7,912 nt of DNA, from NCBI GenBank assembly GCA_029879595.1, contig JAOUPZ010000136.1:1-7912 (forward strand), given 5' to 3'. The stretch's first letter is position 1. Every line of letters begins with the position of its first letter. Source of the stretch: Deltaproteobacteria bacterium (GTDB lineage Bacteria; SAR324; JACQKK01). Below, one piece after another: positions 1 to 5,480 of the stretch. The notes under the pieces were generated by a model. It saw only the letters and a program-made list of their open reading frames with translations, searched no databases and was not told where the DNA came from. The translations under genes were made by a program, and so were the position numbers.

Positions 1-330
1 GTATTGAAACCAGGTGGTATAGTTATGAAGCCCGCCCAGCGCGCTGATGCCCTCTTCCAGCCGCACCAGGGCCGAGGGCATAGTGGCGGCCACACCCGGG
101 CCGTCGGTCAGGGTGGCTCCGGCGGTGGCCTGACCGGTGTAGGATGTGTAGTACTCACCGGAGTGGAATCCGCTGCCCAGGGCCACACCGGCCCAGGCCA
201 GGGCCACCAGCAGCACCGCCATAAACTTAAACTGCGGTGCCTTGGACGGCTGTGTAGCAGACAGCATGGGCCTAGACAGTATAGTCCTAGACAGTACTGT
301 GATAAATCCTTTCATTATTTCTGTCCTCAT
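1..330 (-). CDS. FadL/OmpP1/TodX-family outer-membrane fatty-acid transporter, N-terminal part (cut by window edge)
   Basis: Only the first 110 codons are present; the frame is open to base 1. After a hydrophobic signal core (about residues 37-51, MAVLLVALAWAGVAL) the mature start resembles the FadL N-terminus: Gly-Ser-Gly-Phe-His, then SYTGQATAGATLTDGPGVAA, then a Pro-Ser-Ala-Leu segment where the family usually has Asn-Pro-Ala. FadL proteins are beta-barrels that bring long-chain fatty acids or other hydrophobic molecules across the outer membrane. The chosen ATG (328-330) has a strong AGGGAGG ribosome site six bases upstream; ATG 313-315 also has an AGGA. The roughly 36 residues before the signal core are unusually long and contain a 5-residue repeat. 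It lies 113 bp downstream of a VolA-like lipase in the same direction, the pairing known from Vibrio cholerae. The family call rests on the N-terminus alone. Confidence 0.62.
   Translation of the reverse strand, partial: MRTEIMKGFITVLSRTILSRPMLSATQPSKAPQFKFMAVLLVALAWAGVALGSGFHSGEYYTSYTGQATAGATLTDGPGVAATMPSALVRLEEGISALGGLHNYTTWFQY
256..300. repeat. 15-bp in-frame tandem repeat in the porin N-terminus
   Basis: Two 15-bp units (271-285 and 286-300) share CCTAGACAGT and differ at two bases; a third, more diverged unit at 256-270 keeps AGACAG. On the coding strand this gives TVLSR, TILSR, PMLSA ahead of the signal-peptide core. The last ten bases, ACAGTACTGT, are also a perfect palindrome. Confidence 0.75.
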
Positions 331-373
331 GGGTCCCCTCCCTAGAATATTTAGGAACCTGTTTATCTGGTTT

Positions 374-413
374 TCCCGGTGGAGCCCGATGTGTCTTTTT
401 TGCTCCGCCGGGA
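374..413 (-). other. Long-arm inverted repeat between lipase and porin genes
   Basis: Arms TCCCGGTGGAGC (374-385) and GCTCCGCCGGGA (402-413) are complementary at 11 of 12 positions and separated by 16 bases. The odd pair is a G-U wobble in plus-strand RNA but an A-C mismatch in minus-strand RNA, the direction of the flanking genes. There is no T-run after either arm, so a standard intrinsic terminator is unlikely. It may act as an intercistronic mRNA stem that separates the expression levels of the two genes. Confidence 0.5.
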
Positions 414-417
414 CATT

Positions 418-441
418 CATAGTTGAAAATCATAGTTAAAA
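418..441. repeat. 13-bp near-tandem duplication next to the lipase stop codon
   Basis: CATAGTTGAAAAT (418-430) is followed directly by CATAGTTAAAA (431-441), which matches it apart from one base. It lies just beyond the lipase stop codon (444-446). Confidence 0.6.
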
Positions 442-443
442 GC

Positions 444-2639
444 TTATGGGACCAAATCCGGCACCAATGACGGATCAATGATGCTGCCCAAGGCAAAGTA
501 TGTGGCCGCCTGGGTCTGGCCCTTATATGTGGCCTGGGTTTCCCAGTCCAGCAGGAACGAGTGCCCGGCCACCGCCCCGACCTCCATCGCATTGTAGTTA
601 TCCGGATCAAGTATCCAGCGCGAGCGAACTTCCTGGGTAACCGTTGCGCCGTCGGTGTTGGTGGTGGTCAACCCCAGCATGCGGGCCGCCAGCTCGTTGT
701 TGTTGTTGGGCACGGTTTCGTCGCCTATGATCTGCTGCATCAGCATGTTGTCCGGCAGGGCCGCGAGGGGGTCCAGCGTGGCCATGGCGTCCACCAGCCC
801 GGCAAAGGATGCATGACGCACCGCCAGCTCCAGCCCCAGGGCCGTGCTGTTGAATTCCGGAGTACCAATCACCAGATCCTTTGCAGCGGCCAGACCGAGG
901 AACACCAGGGACTGGAAACCGCCCTCCATCATGATGTCCGTATTGTCCCCGCCGGGCACGCTGAACACGCTCCGGTTGAAGGTCAGGGCTCCGGTGGAGG
1001 CCGCGTTGATCCCCAGGATGGAACCCAGGGACAGGGACAGGAAGTTCACCGTGGGAGCTCCCGTGATTCCCGCCATGGTCGCGATCTCGTTGTCGGCGGC
1101 CTGGAGCAGTTTGCCCATGAGGAACAGGTCTATCCGGTTCTGCTGCATATAACCCACATACAGGCTGGGGTCGTCGATGCGGACAAACTCGGAATACTTG
1201 GTGTTGTCCTTGGCGTCGGGATAAGCCCTGGAACCATGGGCCCAGGCATCCATGGCCACCACCGCATAACCCGCCTGGGCCATGGCCGAAGCGGTGGCAA
1301 TAAAGGTTTGAGCGCCCTTTTCCAGCAGCTCGTTTTCAGTGGGGGTCAGCGGATTATCGGCCTGCAGCCCGTGCTGGAACAGCACAACACCCTGCGCGGG
1401 ACCAGTGGGCAGCGAAAGGAAGAACTCCAGGCGCCCGGCCAGGCCGTTCATGTTGGGGCAGGGCGACTTGGGCCCAAGCTGATCCTTGGCGTCCAGGTAG
1501 TATTCACCGGCGGCGGTATCGGGATACCGGGTCAAAAGGGAGATGCAGGGAATGGATCCCTGGTAGACGGCACTGATTCCGCCGGTCAGTTCCGGTGGAA
1601 AGCTGCTGATGATGTCATAGGCGCTGGCCGGGTCATCGTTATGGGTGGTGGATGCTCCGGTTAAAAAGGCGCCGTCGGCCCACTGAACGGTGGTCGGATC
1701 CGGATTGAGGACATAGGTCACCGCCCCGCTCACATCGCTTTCGGTCTGGGCAATCAGGCCCCCCACTGCCGTAGCGGAAGGAACAAACACACCGGGAGCA
1801 ACCTCCTCACCGGTCTCGGTGGTGAAGGTGAAGATCAGAGCCACCTGGTCGCGGGGCAGCGCGGGGGTGCCCGCCGCCAGACCCGCCAGCAGCGGTGCCA
1901 TTTCCTGGCGGCCCGCCTCCAGCGACGCGGCCGACTCCTCATCCAGGCTGGCCAGGGTGGGCGCGCCGTTCACGATTAGCGGCTCGGTGGACTTGAGCAT
2001 GGTGAAGATATACGACTCGTCGATGGGATTGCCCATGGCATCCTGGATGTACTTGGTGACCACCACCGCATAGCGTTTGGACAGGCCGAAGGTGGACATG
2101 CCGGGCACCAGCACCAGGTCGTTGTTTGAATCCTGATAGATGGTCTTGAAGGTGCCGCCGGCCCCGGTCACCGACGAGGTGATCACACTGGGACCGGGAG
2201 CCGGGTTGGCGGGATCGGTTATGTCCAGGATGAACAGCGTCTGGGCAAAGCCCGCGGCGGCTGCCAGAGCGGCACTGTTGCCGCTGGCGTAGGGATAGAG
2301 AATGGGCCCGTCAAAGGGAATGCGGATCGGCATGTTGACCGCCGTGCCCGGAATGGGATTCTTGCCGTCGGCCACCAGCGCCTCGTTGAGTGAAGCCAGC
2401 ACCAGGTCGTTGGGCAGGGCCAGGCGGCGGCCGTCAGGGTTGAACTCCGGGACCGTGCAGGTGGTGCACAGCTTGGTGGTGACGGGGGTTCCCGAGGCCT
2501 CCCCCCCGGTGATAGGGGGTGCGGCTTCTCCCTGATGGCCCTCAATAATCTGTTCCATACAGCCCGGCAGGAAAAGGGCCAGAGCCAACAACAGCGCCGG
2601 CCACCCCCTGGGGGTGAATATGCTAATATTTTCGGTCAT
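444..2639 (-). CDS. VolA-like (Pla-1/cef family) surface lipase / lysophospholipase lipoprotein
   Basis: This 731-residue protein starts with a lipoprotein signal peptide: a hydrophobic run from about residue 14, then LPGC with Cys27 as the lipidated residue. Met at +2 does not signal inner-membrane retention. Residues about 60-320 look like the N-terminal domain of the VolA/bacterial virulence lipase group (ALPNDL, then IRIPFDGPI). Residues about 415-731 form an alpha/beta hydrolase: His-Gly at 423-424 fits the oxyanion hole, SLSLG puts the nucleophile at Ser537, Asp640 lies in GDETVPN and His693 in AGHSFLLD. Family members release fatty acid from lysophospholipid at the cell surface. The next gene is FadL-like, so the freed fatty acid has an import route. 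A GGGGA sits seven bases before the ATG. The family call is fairly sure; the substrate is inferred. Confidence 0.82.
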   Translation of the reverse strand: MTENISIFTPRGWPALLLALALFLPGCMEQIIEGHQGEAAPPITGGEASGTPVTTKLCTTCTVPEFNPDGRRLALPNDLVLASLNEALVADGKNPIPGTAVNMPIRIPFDGPILYPYASGNSAALAAAAGFAQTLFILDITDPANPAPGPSVITSSVTGAGGTFKTIYQDSNNDLVLVPGMSTFGLSKRYAVVVTKYIQDAMGNPIDESYIFTMLKSTEPLIVNGAPTLASLDEESAASLEAGRQEMAPLLAGLAAGTPALPRDQVALIFTFTTETGEEVAPGVFVPSATAVGGLIAQTESDVSGAVTYVLNPDPTTVQWADGAFLTGASTTHNDDPASAYDIISSFPPELTGGISAVYQGSIPCISLLTRYPDTAAGEYYLDAKDQLGPKSPCPNMNGLAGRLEFFLSLPTGPAQGVVLFQHGLQADNPLTPTENELLEKGAQTFIATASAMAQAGYAVVAMDAWAHGSRAYPDAKDNTKYSEFVRIDDPSLYVGYMQQNRIDLFLMGKLLQAADNEIATMAGITGAPTVNFLSLSLGSILGINAASTGALTFNRSVFSVPGGDNTDIMMEGGFQSLVFLGLAAAKDLVIGTPEFNSTALGLELAVRHASFAGLVDAMATLDPLAALPDNMLMQQIIGDETVPNNNNELAARMLGLTTTNTDGATVTQEVRSRWILDPDNYNAMEVGAVAGHSFLLDWETQATYKGQTQAATYFALGSIIDPSLVPDLVP

Positions 2640-2716
2640 GACTTTATCCCCGTCTGGAATTTATGGATGTTGATAGACGGCCCGGGAAAGCCGGATAGCC
2701 TTCCTGTCCACGTCCC

Positions 2717-2774
2717 CACATATCTGCAATACGCATAAACGGCTGGAAAATCAAGAATGTTAACAGGATATGTG
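2717..2774 (-). promoter_or_regulatory. Possible lipase promoter bracketed by an inverted repeat
   Basis: In the 150-bp gap upstream of the lipase, the minus strand has TTGATT (2749-2754) and TATTGC (2726-2731) spaced by 17 bp, a weak sigma-70-like pair (4 of 6 and 3 of 6 consensus bases). Perfect 8-bp arms CACATATC (2717-2724) and GATATGTG (2767-2774) lie on either side, one near the predicted start site and one just upstream of the -35, with centres 50 bp apart. This suggests a paired operator, but short AT-rich arms can occur by chance. Confidence 0.25.
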
Positions 2775-2789
2775 CAACGGGCGCTTCAT

Positions 2790-3941
2790 TCAGACGGACA
2801 GGGCGGCCCGCACCGCCCCCACCAGCCCGGGGTGAGGATGGGTGATGATGTATACCGGCAGTTTCCGGAGAAACTCCCGGTGGGGCTTCCTCCCGGCCAG
2901 GGCCCGCCGGAACAGACCGCCCTGCGCCAGCACCGGCGCAATTCGGGGAGCGATGCCCCCCGCCAGATACACCCCCCCGGAGGCCATCACTTCCAGTGCC
3001 AGATCGCCGGCCAGGCTGCCATAAACTTCGCAGAACAGGCCCAGGGTCCGCCGGCACAGTTCATCGGTGCCGGCCAGGCCGTGCCGGGTCACCACTTCAG
3101 CCAGATCGGGACTGACAGCCGTATCCTCCAGTTCGGCGCGCACCGCCTCCGATTCCGGTGTTCCTTCGCAATCCCGCACAAAGCCGTACAAGGCGGCCAG
3201 CCCCCGGCCCGACAGGACATCCTCCCGGGAAACCCGGTCCCGGCTCCGCAGCAGATGCCCCAGCAGCCGGGTCTGCCTCTCGTTCCAGGGGGCAAATCCG
3301 GCGTGCCCACCCTCCGATGTTATAATGAGGCCGTTCCCCGGACCGGGAAAAACAAACCCCAGGCCCAGACCCGTACCCGCGCCCAGCACCACACGGGGGC
3401 CATCCGCCGGGGGAGAGGCCCCGGAAGCCGGTGGAGGCTCTGCTGAATCTACGGAATCTACGGAATCTGCGGAATCTACGGAATCTGCGGAATCTGCGGA
3501 ATTCCCGGCCGGCTCTCCCGCGGGTATCTCCAGCAGATGGGCGGCCCCCAGCAGGGGCAGGGCGTGGCAGACCGCCGCGAAGTCATTGAGCAGCACGGGC
3601 TCCGCCGGAGCCAGCACCCGGCGGATTTCCCCCGGCTCTACTACCCAGGGGAGGTTGGAGGCCGGCGGGGCTGCCGCTGGTTGCCGGCCGGGGCCGGGCC
3701 AGGGGCCGGGTATGCCCAGGGCGGCCCGGCTGGGGGGCTCCCCCCCCTGTTCGCGCCAGCCGGACAGGAAATCCTGCACAATATGAGTCAGGGAGGGCCA
3801 GCCGCCACAGGGATATTCCTTCAGGAAGCACGGCTCCAGCAGATTCTCCCGCTGAAATACGGCCAGCCGGGCGTTGGTCCCCCCGATATCCCCCGCCAGG
3901 ATAAGATCACCTCCAGAATGTTGCCGAGCGCCGCTGTTCAT
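2790..3941 (-). CDS. glk: Glucokinase (Glk family) with Ser-Asp repeat insertion
   Basis: Glucokinase makes glucose 6-phosphate from glucose and ATP in the cytoplasm. The 383-residue product shows the Glk signatures in order: phosphate loop LAGDIGGTNARLAVF (15-29), LLND with sugar-binding Asn119 and catalytic-base Asp120, GAGTGLG (187-193), SEGGHAG (209-215, Glu210 and His213 fit sugar contacts), EDVLSGRG (240-247), YLAGGI (325-330) and a C-terminal HPHPGLVGA. E. coli Glk has 321 residues. The extra length here comes from an N-terminal extension, a Pro/Ala/Gly-rich stretch near 79-95 and a Ser-Asp-Ala/Val repeat at about 147-168. The start is uncertain: ATG 3939-3941 has only a weak GGATG upstream, while a perfect GGAGGTGAT lies inside the frame at 3906-3914 just before ILAGDIGGTN. 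The frame stays open to an ATG at 4022, but that part is repetitive and unlike a protein. Confidence 0.9.
   Translation of the reverse strand: MNSGARQHSGGDLILAGDIGGTNARLAVFQRENLLEPCFLKEYPCGGWPSLTHIVQDFLSGWREQGGEPPSRAALGIPGPWPGPGRQPAAAPPASNLPWVVEPGEIRRVLAPAEPVLLNDFAAVCHALPLLGAAHLLEIPAGEPAGNSADSADSVDSADSVDSVDSAEPPPASGASPPADGPRVVLGAGTGLGLGFVFPGPGNGLIITSEGGHAGFAPWNERQTRLLGHLLRSRDRVSREDVLSGRGLAALYGFVRDCEGTPESEAVRAELEDTAVSPDLAEVVTRHGLAGTDELCRRTLGLFCEVYGSLAGDLALEVMASGGVYLAGGIAPRIAPVLAQGGLFRRALAGRKPHREFLRKLPVYIITHPHPGLVGAVRAALSV
3441..3503. repeat. 9-bp coding tandem repeat, seven copies, inside glucokinase
   Basis: Seven consecutive 9-bp units from 3441 to 3503 have the pattern T(A/G)CGGAATC, with the end copies slightly diverged. 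On the coding strand each unit gives Asp-Ser-Ala or Asp-Ser-Val. As the unit is a multiple of three, gain or loss of copies keeps the frame. The insert lies between the catalytic LLND segment and the GAGTG strand, so it is probably a surface loop. Confidence 0.9.
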
Positions 3942-3976
3942 CGGTGAGCATCCATTATTAGTCCGTCCCGGCTCAG

Positions 3977-4004
3977 GCACCGGCCAAGCACCGGCCAAGC
4001 ACCG
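3977..4004. repeat. 11-bp tandem repeat upstream of glucokinase
   Basis: GCACCGGCCAA occurs at 3977-3987 and 3988-3998, followed by the partial copy GCACCG. It lies in the gap between glucokinase and the divergent tRNA gene and makes the upstream extension of the glucokinase frame look non-coding. Confidence 0.7.
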
Positions 4005-4044
4005 TCCCCGGCGGGCCGCCACCGGCAGCCGACCACCCCCGATG

Positions 4045-4072
4045 TTGCATCATCCGGGACGCGTGGTATTGT
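4045..4072 (+). promoter_or_regulatory. Weak candidate promoter for tRNA-Val
   Basis: TTGCAT (4045-4050) and TATTGT (4067-4072) are spaced by 16 bp and would start a transcript about 80 bases before the tRNA. The match to consensus is modest (3 of 6 and 4 of 6), and no better pair was seen in the 220-bp gap between glucokinase and the tRNA. Apart from two short repeats, that gap holds nothing else recognisable. Confidence 0.22.
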
Positions 4073-4100
4073 GGCTTAAAGTCTCCGGCAATGGCAACCC

Positions 4101-4123
4101 GGGTCACACCGGGTCACACCGGG
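4101..4123. repeat. 10-bp tandem repeat upstream of tRNA-Val
   Basis: GGGTCACACC is present twice in tandem (4101-4110 and 4111-4120), followed by GGG. It would lie in the 5' leader of the tRNA transcript if the candidate promoter is used. Confidence 0.65.
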
Positions 4124-4161
4124 CCGCCGGAGGACCTCGGCAGCACAACTTAAGTACCACC

Positions 4162-4234
4162 GGGCGGTTAGCTCAGCTGGGAGAGCGGTGCCCTTACAAG
4201 GCATAGGTCACAGGTTCAATCCCTGTACCGCCCA
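4162..4234 (+). tRNA. tRNA-Val, anticodon UAC
   Basis: A complete 73-base cloverleaf is visible. The acceptor arm pairs GGGCGGT with ACCGCCC, the D stem GCTC with GAGC, the anticodon stem GTGCC with GGCAT (one G-U pair), and the T stem ACAGG with CCTGT around TTCAATC. The anticodon loop CTTACAA gives anticodon TAC, read as valine. The sequence is close to E. coli tRNA-Val(UAC). The discriminator is A4234 and the bases after it are CTA, so the CCA tail must be added by a nucleotidyltransferase. There is no integrase next to it and no copy of its 3' end in the window. Confidence 0.97.
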
Positions 4235-4242
4235 CTAGCAGT

Positions 4243-4344
4243 ACAACAGGGGAAAGGCAGTGAATAGGGGAATCGCAGCGAATAGGGGAATCGCAGCGAA
4301 TAGGGAACGGCAGTAACAGGAGACTGGCAGTAGCGGGGGACAGT
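4243..4344. repeat. Degenerate 17-18 bp minisatellite after tRNA-Val
   Basis: Two identical 18-bp units GAATAGGGGAATCGCAGC (4262-4279 and 4280-4297) are flanked by related copies: 4243-4261 (ending GGCAGT), 4298-4314 (GAATAGGGAACGGCAGT), 4315-4331 (AACAGGAGACTGGCAGT) and a shortened 4332-4344. The shared pattern is a purine-rich AGGGGAA followed by GCAG. It fills most of the gap between the tRNA and the next gene. No open frame of protein-like composition crosses it. Confidence 0.8.
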
Positions 4345-4414
4345 CCAATACCAGGGGGATGCAAAGGAGGCTGCTGAACGGTCTTCCGTCCACCTCTTTT
4401 CGGAATATCAGACC

Positions 4415-5053
4415 ATGGAAATGCACAACAATCCGGATATTAACCGCCAGGGCTCCCCGGAAACAGACCCGCAGGCCGACCTGAATGCGCTGAATGCACT
4501 GAAAACGCGGGAAGCACTAAAGGCACCGTCTTTACTGGCCGCACTGACGGCCTTTTTGGTGCTGCTGAGCGCCGGAGGCTGCTGGAAAAGTGATGATGGC
4601 TGGACGGAGGAAAACGGCGAACCGCCGCCATCCTCCACGGAATACCGGCTCACCAGAATCCGCCCTCACAACGAGGCCTACAAACTGGTGCTGAACGCCT
4701 GGTCCTCGAGCACCGGGGCCGACGAACAGGTTGAATTCGTGTTTGACCGCAACAAGGAAGCCCTGGAGCGCTGCCAGTACTGGTCCCGGACCACCGGCAA
4801 CAACGCCGCCCAGCACCGCCCCACCCCCGAGGACTGCACGCTGACCTGGAACACCATCAACTACAGGACAGCCCTGAAGTTCAGGATGCGGGCCCAGAAC
4901 GCCTCCACCCTGAAGGTCTCCGTGTATGAGGGTATCATCGATGTTGACGGCGACATCAGCCTGGGGCTGCCCTATGTGCTCTACGACAAGAACTTCGTTT
5001 TCACCCCCTCACCCATATCGCGCATAGTCCCGCTGCCGCCGCGTGAGCCCTGA
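4415..5053 (+). CDS. Unrecognised exported protein, probable lipoprotein
   Basis: This 212-residue protein is not recognised. A hydrophobic segment at about residues 39-55 ends in LLSAGGC, so Cys56 could be a lipidation site, although Ala-Gly-Gly is a loose lipobox. The mature part starts with an acidic, Pro-rich linker (about 59-74), then an apparently beta-rich domain with two cysteines (Cys120 and Cys141) that could form a disulfide in the periplasm, and ends in Pro-rich PLPPREP. About 38 hydrophilic residues precede the hydrophobic segment, long for a signal peptide, and include an LNA-LNA-LKT repeat. No good ribosome site precedes ATG 4415; the strong AAAGGAGG at 4363-4370 is 44 bases away with no ATG, GTG or TTG at normal spacing. 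The protein-like composition, two paired cysteines and signal argue for a real gene. Confidence 0.72.
   Translation: MEMHNNPDINRQGSPETDPQADLNALNALKTREALKAPSLLAALTAFLVLLSAGGCWKSDDGWTEENGEPPPSSTEYRLTRIRPHNEAYKLVLNAWSSSTGADEQVEFVFDRNKEALERCQYWSRTTGNNAAQHRPTPEDCTLTWNTINYRTALKFRMRAQNASTLKVSVYEGIIDVDGDISLGLPYVLYDKNFVFTPSPISRIVPLPPREP
4481..4507. repeat. 9-bp in-frame tandem repeat in the N-terminus of the exported protein
   Basis: CTGAATGCG (4481-4489), CTGAATGCA (4490-4498) and the diverged CTGAAAACG (4499-4507) encode Leu-Asn-Ala, Leu-Asn-Ala and Leu-Lys-Thr just before the hydrophobic segment. Confidence 0.65.
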
Positions 5054-5269
5054 CGGACCTTTCATCATTTTTCGCGGCCCAACGGAATTTCCCACACAAA
5101 CACCATAATTTTTCAGGCTCCGGCACACCCGGATTGCGTATTGTTTGCATGAACCGGGGATAGGATGGAATCAGATGCGGAAGTAAACCCGCCTTGATCC
5201 CATGGCGACCCCCGAGGGAAGACGATCCCCCGGCGGTGGGCCGGGGTCGGGGCCAGCCGGAGCCGCGCC
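5054..5269. other. Intergenic stretch with a small GC hairpin
   Basis: These 216 bases between two plus-strand genes hold no convincing gene. A 7-bp perfect stem, CCCCGGC (5228-5234) with GCCGGGG (5240-5246) around GGTGG, lies about 24 bases before the next start codon and could be part of a structured leader. No intrinsic terminator with a T-run and no well-spaced sigma-70 promoter was found. Confidence 0.4.
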
Positions 5270-5473
5270 ATGCCTGTTCAGAACATAAAAGACCACCGGA
5301 AGCCGGGGAGCACCGGCCACGGACTGACCACGGGCCATTGCGCCACCTGCCGCACGCCCGTGTTTCTGCCCGAACTGCCCGGACGAAAACTGGCCTGCAC
5401 GGTATGCGATGCGCCCTGGCAGGAAGCCTCTGAGGGCGGAGTGCTCGACCCCAGGATTGCGGAAGTGGCCTGA
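5270..5473 (+). CDS. Small zinc-ribbon-like protein
   Basis: The 67-residue product has two CxxC knuckles, Cys24/Cys27 (HCATCRTP) and Cys43/Cys46 (ACTVCDAPW), separated by 15 residues, the layout of a treble-clef or zinc-ribbon fold that binds one zinc ion. GGAG at 5259-5262 sits seven bases before the ATG. It has no signal peptide, so it should act in the cytoplasm. The basic N-terminus (KDHRK) could contact nucleic acid or a protein partner, but no function can be named. It ends seven bases before the convergent PBP4 gene. The paired CxxC motifs and ribosome site favour this reading over overlapping frames, none of which looks like a known protein. Confidence 0.6.
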   Translation: MPVQNIKDHRKPGSTGHGLTTGHCATCRTPVFLPELPGRKLACTVCDAPWQEASEGGVLDPRIAEVA

Positions 5474-5480
5474 AAGTACT

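Noticed and set aside
561..1664. Long plus-strand open frame (367 codons) opposite the lipase gene
   Set aside because: It is antisense to a gene with a complete catalytic triad and signal peptide; its product is a Gly/His/Gln-rich sequence typical of a GC-rich shadow frame.
3067..3786. Plus-strand open frame opposite glucokinase with a Glu-Ser-Thr repeat
   Set aside because: It is the antisense reading of the 9-bp repeat and GC-rich codons of glucokinase; no motif or ribosome site supports it.
3942..4022. N-terminal extension of glucokinase to ATG 4022
   Set aside because: The extra 27 codons run through an 11-bp tandem repeat and resemble no glucokinase N-terminus.
4162..4344. tRNA-associated integration site of a mobile element
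   Set aside because: No integrase, no direct repeat of the tRNA 3' end and no shift in gene type; the repeats behind the tRNA are a minisatellite.
4235..4426. Minus-strand frame with Phe-Ala-Ala-Ile-Pro-Leu repeats behind the tRNA
   Set aside because: It is a reading of the purine-rich minisatellite on the other strand, with no supporting start signal or domain.
4359..4484. 41-codon plus-strand frame starting ATG 4359
   Set aside because: It overlaps the exported-protein gene out of frame, has an Arg/Thr-rich shadow-like composition and no recognisable motif.
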